A stretch of DNA of 64,000 nt from Streptomyces sp. NBC_01231. Its GTDB lineage: Bacteria; Actinomycetota; Actinomycetes; Streptomycetales; Streptomycetaceae. This document shows, piece after piece, positions 16,999 to 25,064 of the stretch (position 1 is the stretch's first letter; the number at the start of each line of letters is the position of its first letter). The stretch spans positions 5,332,001 through 5,396,000 of the forward strand of contig CP108521.1 in assembly GCA_035999765.1 (NCBI GenBank). Reading direction: 5' to 3'. A program made the translations under genes and the position numbers. The notes under the pieces are model-generated. The model saw only the letters and a list, made by a program, of their open reading frames with translations. It had not been told where the DNA came from and searched no databases.

Positions 16999-17756
16999 GG
17001 CGCTACGGCTCCCCCCTGCTCCTGGTCCTGGTCGGCGCGGCGGTCCTGCGGATCTCGCTCTTCAGCGAGCTGTACCTGCGGTACGTGCAGGCGGCGCTGC
17101 GGCCGTACCTGGTGGTGTCCGGAGTGGCGCTGGTGCTGCTGGGCCTGGCCATGGCCGCCGTACGGCGACCGGCGCACGACGACCAGGAGACGGCGCGCGT
17201 GGAGGGGGCGGATGAGGGCCACGGCGAGGGGCGTGAGGGTGAGGATGGTCATGACCACGGGCACGGCCCCCGTGTCGCCTGGCTCCTCACCCTCCCCGCC
17301 GTCGCCCTGCTGCTCTTCCCGCCGCCCGCCCTCGGCTCCTACAGCGCGGAGCGCGAGGCCGCCCAGCGGGCCGCGCAGGGCGTCGGGACCTTCCCGGCGC
17401 TCCCGGCCGCGGACCCCGTCGAGCTGACCGTCGGCCAGTTCGACTCCCGGGCGATCTACGACAGCGGGCGCTCGCTGAAGGCCCGTTCCGTCCGGATGAC
17501 CGGGTTCGTCACCCATGGCGACGACGGCACCTGGTACGTCACCCGGCTCATGGTCACCTGCTGTGCCGCCGACGCCACGACCAGCAAGGTCGAGGTACGC
17601 GGTGACGACGCACCGCCGGTCGACAGCTGGGTCACCGTCACCGGCGTCTGGCACCCCAAGGGCGAGCTGGGCGCGGACTCGGCCTGGCCGCCCGTTCTGG
17701 ACGCGACGTCGATGAAGCGGGTGAAGCAGCCGGCGGATCCGTACGAGCAACGGTGA
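16995..17756 (+). CDS. TIGR03943-family membrane protein
   Basis: 253 residues from GTG 16995, overlapping the permease stop. Two N-terminal TM helices (about 5-22, 30-53) are followed by a His/Asp/Glu-rich loop with 'DGHDHGHGP', another TM helix, and an extracytoplasmic domain. That domain contains 'RLMVTCCAADATT', a Cys-Cys motif typical of the family, and an OB-like beta region. The His-rich loop and CC pair suggest metal handling. It is the partner of the upstream permease. No Zur-type palindrome was seen upstream of the pair, so metal regulation is not shown. Confidence 0.85.
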   Translation: MRRYGSPLLLVLVGAAVLRISLFSELYLRYVQAALRPYLVVSGVALVLLGLAMAAVRRPAHDDQETARVEGADEGHGEGREGEDGHDHGHGPRVAWLLTLPAVALLLFPPPALGSYSAEREAAQRAAQGVGTFPALPAADPVELTVGQFDSRAIYDSGRSLKARSVRMTGFVTHGDDGTWYVTRLMVTCCAADATTSKVEVRGDDAPPVDSWVTVTGVWHPKGELGADSAWPPVLDATSMKRVKQPADPYEQR

Positions 17757-17978
17757 CAAGGCGGCGCGGACGGCGTCCCGCCGCCGGCGTTGGTGGCGCT
17801 GTTCCTGGCGCCCTCGCGGTGCGCTCGTGGTGCGCCCGCGGTGCGTTTCGCCCCTCGGTCGGCGGGTAGTCGGGCTGCGCCCCGCGCGGGCGCCACGAAT
17901 CGTGACCCTGCTTCGGACGCTCCCGCCGCGGGAGGCCATGGACGACGATGGCCGCGCTGATCGAAGGAGGCGGTGGGC

Positions 17979-18920
17979 GTGCGGCCCAGGGAACCCGGTG
18001 GCGACGGCTCCGGTCCGCATGGCGCGTCGAACGGCGGCGATTCCCGGCTGACCGGCCGCGGCGCGCCTCGTGAGCGGGAAACGGCACAGGAACGGGATCA
18101 GGCACGCGAGCACGAACGGAACCAGACACGCGAGCACGAACCGGATCAGACACATCAGACACACGAGCACGAACAGGATCAGACTTACGAGCAGGCACAG
18201 GCGCGGGAACGCGAGCACGTGCGGGCGGCCGACGTGATCGCGGAGGGCCTGCGGGGCGCGGCACCCGGGGAGATTCCCGGACGCCTGTGCACGGTGGCGG
18301 TCGAGCTGTTGCCGGTGACCGGCGCGAGCGTGTCGCTGCGCAGTGACGGCATGCCCGTCCAGCTGAGCGCGAGCAGCGACCAGGCATCCCACCTGTCGGA
18401 GATCCAGGCCACCCTGGGCGAGGGACCCTGCACGTACGCGGCCCAGACCGGCGCCCCGGTACTCGCCTCCGACCTCACGAACGGGCGGGACGCTCACCGC
18501 TGGCCGATCCTCGCCCAGCAGGCGGCGGCCGCCGGAGTGCAGGCCGTGTACTCGCTGCCCCTGGGAAGCGACGCCGTGTGCGTGGGCACGCTCGACCTCT
18601 ACCGCCGCACCCCCGGTGGGCTCACCGCCGAGGAACTGCGTACCGCGGAGCTCGTGGCCGGTGTCATGACGGCGGCCCTGATGGCGCTGCCCCGGGGGGA
18701 GGAGAACGGCCATGGGGGAGAAGAACCCTGGTTGAGCGGTCTGGCCACCGATCATGACGAGGTCTACCAGGCCATCGGCATGATCATGGTGCAGCTCGGT
18801 GTCGCCTCGGAGGAGGCGCTGGCCCGGTTGCGCGCCCACGCCTTCTCGCACGACCGCACCGCCCTGGAGGTGGCGCGCGATGTGGTCTCGCACCGGGAGA
18901 GGTTCGACCGCGACTTGTGA
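17979..18920 (+). CDS. GAF-ANTAR domain protein
   Basis: About 313 residues. Of the two nearby GTG codons, 17979 lies eight bases from GGAGG while 17973 lies only two, so 17979 is preferred. Residues about 25-80 are a charged low-complexity region built from near-repeats of 'REHERNQT' / 'HEHEQDQT'. A GAF domain (about 85-230) includes 'GEGPCTYAAQTG'. The C-terminal ANTAR domain (about 255-305, 'YQAIGMIMVQLGVASEEALA') is an RNA-binding antiterminator fold. GAF-ANTAR proteins act on nascent RNA after sensing a ligand through GAF. No target hairpin was identified nearby. Confidence 0.88.
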   Translation: MRPREPGGDGSGPHGASNGGDSRLTGRGAPRERETAQERDQAREHERNQTREHEPDQTHQTHEHEQDQTYEQAQAREREHVRAADVIAEGLRGAAPGEIPGRLCTVAVELLPVTGASVSLRSDGMPVQLSASSDQASHLSEIQATLGEGPCTYAAQTGAPVLASDLTNGRDAHRWPILAQQAAAAGVQAVYSLPLGSDAVCVGTLDLYRRTPGGLTAEELRTAELVAGVMTAALMALPRGEENGHGGEEPWLSGLATDHDEVYQAIGMIMVQLGVASEEALARLRAHAFSHDRTALEVARDVVSHRERFDRDL

Positions 18921-18927
18921 GTTTGGG

Positions 18928-19036
18928 CGGTCGTCAGACGCGTGACGGCGGTGGTCAGACGCGTGACCTCGCTCGTGACCTTCGGCGGTGGTCGGTGACC
19001 TTCGCCGGTGGTCGGACGCGTGACCTCCGGCGGTGG
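18928..19036. repeat. Short repeats of CGGTGGTC(A/G)GACGCGTGAC
   Basis: Three closely matching units and two shorter partial ones fill the gap between the GAF-ANTAR stop and the stop of the convergent lipoprotein. No gene is present. The third unit runs into the end of the lipoprotein gene. Confidence 0.7.
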
Positions 19037-19810
19037 TCAGATCTGTGCACGGCCGGTCTTACGGACGTCCGCGAGGCGCTGCGCCCCCAGCTGCAGGGTC
19101 GCCTGCGCGATGTCGGGCGAGACGTCGCCGAGGCCGCCGTGGGTGAGCCCGATCGCGTCGTCGCCGACCCGGACGACGGCGACGTCCAGGGTGAGCAGGA
19201 CCGGTTCGTCGTTCAACGTGGCACCCGACATCGTGACCCGCAGCCCCTGCCGCGCGTCCCCCACCTCCGGCAGACCCGCGTCGGCGACCTGGACCTTCTG
19301 CACGTTGCCGTGGGCCGTGGTCACCGTGAACTCGGCGCACTTGGCCGGGAGGGTCTTCAGCCAGGCCACTCTGCGGTCCACGTCGGCCGGGCTCTGGGTG
19401 ACGACCTGGTAGCGCAGCTGGGACCCGTTCCAGACGTCGTCGAGGCCGATCACGGCGCGGGCGCGGGTGGTGGCGCCGAACAGTTCGTCGGCGTACAGGG
19501 TGTCGAGCAGGCGCCGGCAGTCGGGCCGTTCCGTCGTCGCCTTCAGCAGCCCGTCGTGCCAGGTCGCCGCGCCCTGCGTGGGCGCCCACGGTTCACCCAG
19601 GTCGGCCGCCGTGAGGAGGGCGGCCTGCGCCTGCGCCGGGGTCAGCGCGGGGACGCCTCCCGGCGACGTCGGGGGCGCGGTGGTCGTAGCGGCGTAGTCG
19701 GGCTTCTCGGCGGTGGGCGGGGTGCTCAGGGCGGAGCAGGAGGCGGTGCCGAGGAGGGCGCCCAGGGCGAGAGCGGAGGCGGCGAGGGCGCGCGCCGGGG
19801 GTGGGGTCAT
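19037..19810 (-). CDS. Predicted lipoprotein, sensor-domain type
   Basis: 257 residues. The N-terminal signal (1-25) ends 'LLGTASC', a relaxed lipobox with Cys25 as the probable lipid anchor. A Thr/Pro linker follows, then a globular domain of about 200 residues containing 'LLTAADLGEPWAPTQGAATW' and 'DDAIGLTHGGLGDVSPDIA'. Similar Streptomyces proteins resemble the PknH extracellular sensor-like fold; this is a family impression, not proof. It is divergent from the threonyl-tRNA synthetase leader. No kinase gene is near. Confidence 0.75.
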   Translation of the reverse strand: MTPPPARALAASALALGALLGTASCSALSTPPTAEKPDYAATTTAPPTSPGGVPALTPAQAQAALLTAADLGEPWAPTQGAATWHDGLLKATTERPDCRRLLDTLYADELFGATTRARAVIGLDDVWNGSQLRYQVVTQSPADVDRRVAWLKTLPAKCAEFTVTTAHGNVQKVQVADAGLPEVGDARQGLRVTMSGATLNDEPVLLTLDVAVVRVGDDAIGLTHGGLGDVSPDIAQATLQLGAQRLADVRKTGRAQI

Positions 19811-20027
19811 CGGTGCCTCCTTGGGGCGTCCACGACCGAGTACGCCCTCTTACGGCACCACCGCCGCCGACGCTCCACCAGCGAGCCGGGCCGTCCGGGT
19901 GAGGGGACGTACGCCGACACATAGGTCTGACGCCGGCACGTGGCTGGGCGGGCGGGCGGAGGCTGAGACGTGCGCGCGGGGGGCCGAGGGGGAGCGAAAT
20001 CCCGTCGCCCGCCCGTCGTCCCGCTGC

Positions 20028-20033
20028 TAGCGT
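20028..20033 (+). promoter_or_regulatory. -10 element for the leaderless leader peptide
   Basis: TAGCGT six bases before the leader ATG at 20040, and no ribosome site between. This is the spacing of leaderless Streptomyces transcripts. No clear -35 was seen. Confidence 0.5.
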
Positions 20034-20039
20034 CCCCCC

Positions 20040-20105
20040 ATGCAGCGCGCCCAAGCAGTACGCCCGTCTTCCACGACGACGCCGGAGACTGTCCCGGCGC
20101 GCTGA
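20040..20105 (+). CDS. Threonine-rich leader peptide (attenuator)
   Basis: A 21-codon open frame, ATG 20040 to TGA 20103-20105. It carries three consecutive ACG threonine codons (20073-20081) and a fourth Thr codon shortly after (SSTTTPET). It sits directly upstream of a hairpin terminator and of a threonyl-tRNA synthetase gene. This is the layout of ribosome-mediated attenuation: lack of charged tRNA-Thr would stall the ribosome on the ACG run. A 6-bp hairpin (20080-20085 / 20094-20099) overlaps the stall site and could be the pause structure. The peptide itself probably has no function. Confidence 0.75.
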   Translation: MQRAQAVRPSSTTTPETVPAR

Positions 20106-20123
20106 TCATCGAGTCAGTTTCCG

Positions 20124-20157
20124 AGCCCCGGGGCGAGTGCCCCGGGGCTTTGTCGTG
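20124..20157 (+). terminator. Attenuator terminator upstream of thrS paralogue
   Basis: Perfect 11-bp stem AGCCCCGGGGC (20124-20134), loop GAGT, and its complement (20139-20149), followed by TTTGTCGT. It lies 19 bases after the leader-peptide stop and 40 bases before the synthetase GTG. Confidence 0.8.
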
Positions 20158-20196
20158 CGGGGTGCTCGGACCGGGCGACCGTGAGGAGAGCCCACC

Positions 20197-21417
20197 GTGT
20201 ACGACCACCGACGACTCGGCCGTGATCTCGACCTGTTCGACACCGACCCGCTGATGGGCGCGGGGCTGCCGTACTGGCTGCCCGACGGGGCCGTCGTACG
20301 GCACGCCCTGGAGGAGTACGTCCGGGAGGCGGAGCGCGCCGCCGGGTACCGGCACGTGTACTCGCCCGTCCTCGGCAAGCGGGAGCTGTACGAGATCTCG
20401 GGCCACTGGTCCCACTACAGCGAGGACATGTTCCCGCCGATGGCACTGGGCGCGGAGGAGGTCGTGCTGCGGCCCAGCCTCTGTCCCCACCACGCGCTCA
20501 TCTACCGCTCCCGCTCCCACAGCTACCGCGAACTACCCCTTAGAATGGCCGAGTTGGGCGGCATGTACCGCTCCGAGCCGTCCGGGGTGCTCGGCGGTCT
20601 GACCCGCGTGCGGTCGATCCAGCTCAACGACGCCCACATCTTCTGCACCCTGGACCAGGCCGCGGCCGAGGCCAAAGCCGCCCTGGAGCTGATCGGCCGT
20701 GCCTACGCCGACCTCGGTATCCGCGCCGCCCGCCACCGGCTGTCCCTCCCGGGCGAGGGCGGCAAGTACGTCGCCGACCCGCAACTGTGGCAGCGGGCCA
20801 CCGCGTTGCTGAGGGAGGTGCTCGACGCCTCCGGCGTGGAGTACGACGCCGTCGAGGGCGAGGCCGCGTTCTACGGCCCGAAGATCGACGTGCAGATCAC
20901 CGACCCCGCCGGCCGCGAGTCCACCCTCTCCACCGTCCAGATCGACTTCCACCAGCCCGAACGCTTCGACCTGCACTACATCGGCGCCGACGGGGCGAAA
21001 CACCGGCCCGTCATGGTGCACCGCAGCATCATCGGCAGCGTGGAACGGGCGGTCGCCCACCTCATCGAGGAACACGGCGGCGCGTTCCCGGCCTGGCTGG
21101 CCCCCGTGCAGCTGGCGGTGCTGCCGGTGGCCGAGGCACAGGAGGAACAGGCCCACGAGGTCGTACGGCAGGCCCTGGCCCGGGGTCTGCGGGCGGAACT
21201 CCACGGCCCCGGCGAGGGCACTCTCGGCGCCAGGATCCGCGCGGCGCGGCTCGTGCCGTACCAGGCGGTGGTCGGGCAACGGGAGGCCGACGGCGGGCTG
21301 GCGGCCGTACGGCTGAGGGACGGCAGGCGCCCCGGGGCGGTACCCGTCGGGGAGCTGCTGGACCGGATCGCCGCCCGCGTCGGCGATCGCGGCACCGAAC
21401 TGTGGGCGGCTGTGTAG
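20197..21417 (+). CDS. thrS: Threonyl-tRNA synthetase, short form without editing domains
   Basis: 406 residues, against about 640-660 for a normal bacterial ThrRS. The TGS (N1) and editing (N2) domains are absent and the protein begins at the catalytic core. Class II motif 2 lies at 'RMAELGGMYRSEPSG' and motif 3 at 'HRSIIGSVERAVAHL'. Zinc ligands appear retained: Cys in 'SLCPHH', His in 'NDAHIF' and His in 'MVHRS'. The anticodon-binding domain spans about 305-400 ('APVQLAVLPVAEAQEEQ'). The start GTG 20197 has GAGGAGAG upstream. It is probably a second synthetase, induced on threonine or tRNA-Thr shortage through the leader; a role in resistance to a ThrRS inhibitor is an alternative. Loss of editing predicts more Ser mischarging. 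Confidence 0.92.
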   Translation: MYDHRRLGRDLDLFDTDPLMGAGLPYWLPDGAVVRHALEEYVREAERAAGYRHVYSPVLGKRELYEISGHWSHYSEDMFPPMALGAEEVVLRPSLCPHHALIYRSRSHSYRELPLRMAELGGMYRSEPSGVLGGLTRVRSIQLNDAHIFCTLDQAAAEAKAALELIGRAYADLGIRAARHRLSLPGEGGKYVADPQLWQRATALLREVLDASGVEYDAVEGEAAFYGPKIDVQITDPAGRESTLSTVQIDFHQPERFDLHYIGADGAKHRPVMVHRSIIGSVERAVAHLIEEHGGAFPAWLAPVQLAVLPVAEAQEEQAHEVVRQALARGLRAELHGPGEGTLGARIRAARLVPYQAVVGQREADGGLAAVRLRDGRRPGAVPVGELLDRIAARVGDRGTELWAAV

Positions 21418-21600
21418 ACCGGCCTGCGTGGACCGGCCTGCGTGGACCGGCCTGGGGTGTCGGCTGGTTAGACCGAGCTCCGGATGTCCGCTGGGGGTGT
21501 CGGCTACATGAGGTCGGCCGCGGATGTCGGCACCGGAGCGCCCGCTGGCCCCGGAGCGCCCGCTGGTCCCGGAGCGCCTACGGGGGTCGGCGGCGTAAGT
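21417..21600. repeat. Two tandem repeat arrays between thrS and the nucleoside hydrolase
   Basis: GACCGGCCTGCGTG is repeated nearly three times from 21417 to about 21454. An 18-base unit, CCGGAGCGCCCGCTGGCC, is repeated three times at 21533-21586 with drift in the last copy. No gene is seen between. Confidence 0.75.
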
Positions 21601-21662
21601 TCGGCTGCGTAAGGTCGGTTCCCCAGCCCGCCTCGGGCCCCGTCGGCGAGAGGACCCCAGCC

Positions 21663-22625
21663 GTGACCGGTCAGCGCATCCCGGTGATCATCGACTGCGA
21701 CACCGGTGTCGACGACGCCCTGGCCCTGCTGTTCGCCGTACGGCACCCCGCGCTCGACCTGCGCGCGGTGACCTGCGTGGCCGGGAACACCGACGTGGAC
21801 GGGGTCGTCCGCAACACCCTGACCGTGCTGGAACAGGCGGGTGCCCCCGGGATACCGGTCGCCCGGGGCGCCGAACGCCCGCTGATCGAGCCCGTCCGCA
21901 CGGCCCGGCATGTGCACGGCGAGGACGGGATGGGCGACCTGGGGCTTCCCGCGCCGACCCGGGTCCCGGTGGATGTGGACGCCGTGACGCTGCTGCGCCG
22001 CGAGATCCTCGCCTCCCCGCTCCCGGTCACGCTCATCCCCATGGCGCCCCTGACGAACATCGCCCTCCTGCTGCGCACCCACCCCGAGGTGGTGCGCAAC
22101 ATCGAGCGGATCGTGTTCATGGGCGGCGCGGTGGCCACCGGGAACGCCACACCGGTCGCGGAGTTCAACGTGTGGCACGACCCGGAGGCGGCGGCGGTCC
22201 TGCTCACCGCCGGGGTACCGATCACCATGTACGGTCTCGACGTGTTCAAGGAGGTCCTGGTCCCGGCCGCCGACGTCGAGCGGCTGCGCGCCAGTTCGGA
22301 ACCCCGGCTCCGGCTGGCCGGCCAACTCCTCGCCCACCGTGACCCGGCCACCTCCGGCGACCCCACCCCCACGGGCGGCCTCGGCGACGCGGGCGCGGTC
22401 TGCGCGGTCGTCGACCCGGCGGGCATCACCACCGAACGGCTGCCGGTCGAGGTGAACCTGGCCCCCGGCCCCGCCCGCGGCCAGACCATCGTCGACCGCC
22501 GCCCACGCCCCGGCGAGTCCGAGATCCACGAGGGCTTCCGCGAACAACCCCTGGTGGACGTGGCGTTGGGCGTCGACGTGGAGCGCTACGTGAAGCTGTG
22601 GCTGACGACCGTGGAGACGCCGTAG
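21663..22625 (+). CDS. Nucleoside hydrolase
   Basis: 320 residues of the inosine/uridine-preferring nucleoside hydrolase family, which cleave the N-glycosidic bond of ribonucleosides in salvage. The signature calcium-binding motif 'DCDTGVDDALAL' is at 10-21; 'FMGGAVATGNATPVAEFN' and 'VWHDPEAAAVLL' give the later metal and active-site region. The start GTG 21663 follows GAGAGGA. The length is normal for the family. Base specificity cannot be read from the sequence. It is downstream of the ThrRS gene with 245 bases of repeats between, so probably separately transcribed. Confidence 0.92.
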   Translation: MTGQRIPVIIDCDTGVDDALALLFAVRHPALDLRAVTCVAGNTDVDGVVRNTLTVLEQAGAPGIPVARGAERPLIEPVRTARHVHGEDGMGDLGLPAPTRVPVDVDAVTLLRREILASPLPVTLIPMAPLTNIALLLRTHPEVVRNIERIVFMGGAVATGNATPVAEFNVWHDPEAAAVLLTAGVPITMYGLDVFKEVLVPAADVERLRASSEPRLRLAGQLLAHRDPATSGDPTPTGGLGDAGAVCAVVDPAGITTERLPVEVNLAPGPARGQTIVDRRPRPGESEIHEGFREQPLVDVALGVDVERYVKLWLTTVETP

Positions 22626-22766
22626 GAACTGCCGCACCATGCGGCGCGGGGCGACCATGCCGCCTTGCCCGAACGCGCTCTATGACGCCCCTGAAGAAGG
22701 CGACGGCGGTGGACAGGCCAGTGACGGTGAGGTTGCAGAAGACCTTGCCCAGGCCCCGGGCGGGGA

Positions 22767-23519
22767 TCATTCCAGGGACTCAAGGCTGACCTCGGCCCAG
22801 ACCGTCAGCTCGCCGACCGACCGTCGCGTTCCCCATCGGTCGGCCAGCGCGTCGGTGATCAGCAGACCGCGTCCGTGCTCCTGGTCCGGCGGCGGGGGCA
22901 CGGCCGGAGCCATCGGCATCCGTGTTCCGCCCCCTTCGTCCGTCACGCTGATCGTGGCCGACCGGGCGGAGAGGGCGCAGGTGACCGTGATGGCGTGACT
23001 CCCGCTGTGCTCCACGGCGTTGGCGACGAGCTCTCCGGCGATCGTCTCCAGGTCGTCTGTCGCACGCGAAGGCAGACCCCACGACCGGGTGGTGTCGCGC
23101 ACGTGGCGCCGTGCGGCGCGGGCGGAGGCGCGGTCGTGACCTGGGAGCGTGAGCGGGACGACGGCCTCCACCGGGACGGGATGGGACCCTGATGTCCCGT
23201 CAACTCCGTCCACCCCGCGCACTCCTGACTGCTCCGTCCTCGCGAGACGAGCACTCCGGCACCCGGCGATGAGAAGCGCATCGTTGAGGGCATCGACCAA
23301 CTGAACCGTCAGCTCGCTCAGTTCACCGGCAGACAGCTCTGGCGCCGCGACCACTTCCCGCGCCCGCACCAGCAGCCGTTCCGCCAGCCCCAGCTGCACG
23401 TCCTCGATCCGGTCGGCGAGCCGGGAGACGGCCCCGCCCCCGTCGGTGACGAGCAGGCAGGGCTGCCCCTGTGCGCCGGTCCAGGGCAGGAGCCGTACGT
23501 GACTCGTCTCGCCGTTCAT
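22767..23519 (-). CDS. ATP-binding protein, anti-sigma-like GHKL ATPase
   Basis: 250 residues. Residues about 1-110 are specific to this protein. The C-terminal domain (about 130-245) is a HATPase_c fold of the RsbW/SpoIIAB type, with N-box 'IAGELVANAVEHSGS' and G-box 'DEGGG' plus 'HGRGLLITDALADRWG'. Streptomyces has dozens of these; they act as anti-sigma or conservon-like regulators. The ATG at 23519 overlaps the stop of the frameshifted upstream gene (ATGA). The cassette order on the minus strand is small protein, frameshifted protein, then this ATPase, with a divergent GntR gene, a recurrent Streptomyces arrangement. Confidence 0.88.
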   Translation of the reverse strand: MNGETSHVRLLPWTGAQGQPCLLVTDGGGAVSRLADRIEDVQLGLAERLLVRAREVVAAPELSAGELSELTVQLVDALNDALLIAGCRSARLARTEQSGVRGVDGVDGTSGSHPVPVEAVVPLTLPGHDRASARAARRHVRDTTRSWGLPSRATDDLETIAGELVANAVEHSGSHAITVTCALSARSATISVTDEGGGTRMPMAPAVPPPPDQEHGRGLLITDALADRWGTRRSVGELTVWAEVSLESLE

Positions 23520-23877
23520 GACGCAGCCCCCAGACAGGCGTGAATTTCGCGGGTATCGAGGTCGACGCCGTACGTGGCACACCAGAGGGTGTCACGGCGC
23601 AGCCGCTGGAGACGGGGCTTTTCCTGGCGCTCGTGGGCGGTGAGGTAGGGGCGGACGAGGGGGTGGAGGCGCCGTCGATGGGGGTGTACCAGGGGCGGAC
23701 GGTGGGGGCGATCTTCGCCTGTGAATGATCAGAGAGAGGCGTCGCAGGCTCGATGCCTTCCGTGGCCCATCTCCATCGGTCGGAACGCGGGGGCAGCGCG
23801 GCTTTGACGCGATGTTTCCCCCGTGGAGCGAAGAGGGTTCGGACGCGGTCCAGTGTGCGGGCGATCGTATGGCCCAT
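23516..23877 (-). pseudogene. Small regulatory-cassette gene with a -1 frameshift
   Basis: From ATG 23877 the frame reads 'MGHTIARTLDRVRTLF' and continues to '...YTPIDGASTP'. It should then continue as 'LVRPYLTAHERQEKPRLQ' to '...IHACLGAAS' and stop at 23516-23518 overlapping the next ATG. That continuation is in a different frame. One extra base in the five-G run at 23659-23663 (C-run in the gene) joins the two halves exactly. Homologues of this small protein in Streptomyces GntR/ATPase cassettes have both halves. The interruption is therefore a real frameshift, a phase-variable tract or an assembly error. Confidence 0.7.
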
Positions 23878-23881
23878 GTGG

Positions 23882-24169
23882 TCAACTCCGATCTGGGCGA
23901 GCCGTTGTCGGGTCCTGCGCCACTCCGCCGTCACCGTCGTGGTCGACCTCCACCCAGATGACCGAGCGGTCCGTTGTTACGTCGTGGCCGTATCGGTCGG
24001 CGTCGGCGAGCGCGGTGAGGAGCGCGCGGCGCCGACCATCAGGGAGGTGCGGGGGAAGCGTGATCCGGACGCGGATCCGGTCGGGGAACTCCTCGGTGTG
24101 CGCCACGCTCCCTGCCAGAGCAGTGAGTTGGGCGGCCAGTGCGACCGCTCGTGACTTCGCAGAACACAC
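23882..24169 (-). CDS. Small hypothetical protein of the GntR/ATPase cassette
   Basis: 95 residues, soluble, no signal. 'IRVRITLPPHLPDGRRRALL' then 'ADADRYGHDVTTDRSVIWVE' resembles small partners found with GntR regulators and GHKL ATPases in Streptomyces; no function is known. It lies four bases upstream of the frameshifted gene start and is divergent from GntR, so it heads a three-gene minus-strand unit. Confidence 0.65.
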   Translation of the reverse strand: MCSAKSRAVALAAQLTALAGSVAHTEEFPDRIRVRITLPPHLPDGRRRALLTALADADRYGHDVTTDRSVIWVEVDHDGDGGVAQDPTTARPDRS

Positions 24170-24215
24170 GAAGAAGCCTCCTGTGACGGCATGAGTACAG
24201 AGAGTATTCCTACTT

Positions 24216-24243
24216 CAGTAGCTTCCACCTGATGCAGTAGCTT
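24216..24243. promoter_or_regulatory. GntR operator candidate
   Basis: CAGTAGCTT is repeated at 24216-24224 and 24235-24243, 19 bases apart, in the gap between the divergent small-protein gene and the GntR gene. Probable autoregulatory site. Confidence 0.45.
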
Positions 24244-24305
24244 GTCAATGTCGTTGGGATGACTGGGATGACCCACCGCATCGCGGAGGAATCGGAGAGC
24301 CGTTC

Positions 24306-25064
24306 ATGCCCCGAGAGGCGCCGTACCTCGAAGTAGCCGACTCACTGCGTGCCCGGATCCTCAGGGGAGAGTGGGAGGTCGGCTTCCGTCTCCCCTCACG
24401 GGCACAGCTCGCCGAGGAGTACGGCGTCGGCCGCAACGTCACGCAGCGAGCCATGGACCGCCTGATCATCGAGGGCCTCCTCGAGGGGCGTGCGGGATCT
24501 GGCACGTACGTCCGCAAGCCGCGTGAACGGATGCGCATGGTCCGCTCACGACACCGCGAACGCCGGGGAGGATCCCCTTTCCGCGCCGACATGAAGGAGC
24601 GGGGGCAGGCCGGGACCTGGGACGCGCACAGTCAGGCCCGAGTCCCCGCCCCGGATTCCATCGCGGAGCGGCTCGCCATCAACCCGGGGGATCCCTGCGT
24701 GACCACCCGGTACGAGTTCCTGGCAGACGGGCGCCCGGTCCAACTGTCCGAGTCCTGGGAGCCGATGGCCATCACGGACGGAACACCGATCGTGCTCCCA
24801 GAAATGGGACCCCTGGCCGGCACGGGAGTGGTCGACCGCATGCACTCCATCGGCGTGGAGGTCGAGACGGCGGTGGAGGTGCCGCGCCCCGCCAGGGCAA
24901 CCCAGGCCCAGGCCAACCTGCTGGGCATCAGCGTCGGGGACTTGGTACTTGAGATCGAGCGGACGTACTACGACAGCGATGGGCGGCCTGTAGAGACCGC
25001 GGACATCGTCGTTCCGGACGTTCGCTGGGAAGTGGCCTACGAGTTCGGGGTGGACCGGACGTAG
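24306..25064 (+). CDS. GntR/HutC-type transcriptional regulator with UTRA domain
   Basis: 252 residues. The winged helix occupies about 5-70 ('LRARILRGEWEVGFRLPSRA', 'VTQRAMDRLIIEGLLE'). The UTRA ligand domain spans about 95-245, ending 'YYDSDGRPVETADIVVPDVR'. HutC-subfamily regulators repress until a small molecule binds. This type is common beside anti-sigma-like ATPases and in Streptomyces integrative elements. The start ATG 24306 follows GGAGAG. No integrase or replication gene was found near it, so it is not evidence of an intact element by itself. Confidence 0.92.
   Translation: MPREAPYLEVADSLRARILRGEWEVGFRLPSRAQLAEEYGVGRNVTQRAMDRLIIEGLLEGRAGSGTYVRKPRERMRMVRSRHRERRGGSPFRADMKERGQAGTWDAHSQARVPAPDSIAERLAINPGDPCVTTRYEFLADGRPVQLSESWEPMAITDGTPIVLPEMGPLAGTGVVDRMHSIGVEVETAVEVPRPARATQAQANLLGISVGDLVLEIERTYYDSDGRPVETADIVVPDVRWEVAYEFGVDRT

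Noticed and set aside
15726..18893. 1055-residue minus-strand open frame
   Set aside because: Runs antisense through four well-supported genes; composition and low-complexity content show it is a GC artefact.
20106..20196. T-box riboswitch upstream of the ThrRS gene
   Set aside because: No T-box core motif or specifier stem; leader peptide plus terminator explains the region better.
22426..22770. Small minus-strand frame coupled (ATGA) to the ATPase stop
   Set aside because: Possible short hydrophobic peptide at its start, but it then runs antisense into the nucleoside hydrolase and has no recognisable family; it may be a gene remnant.
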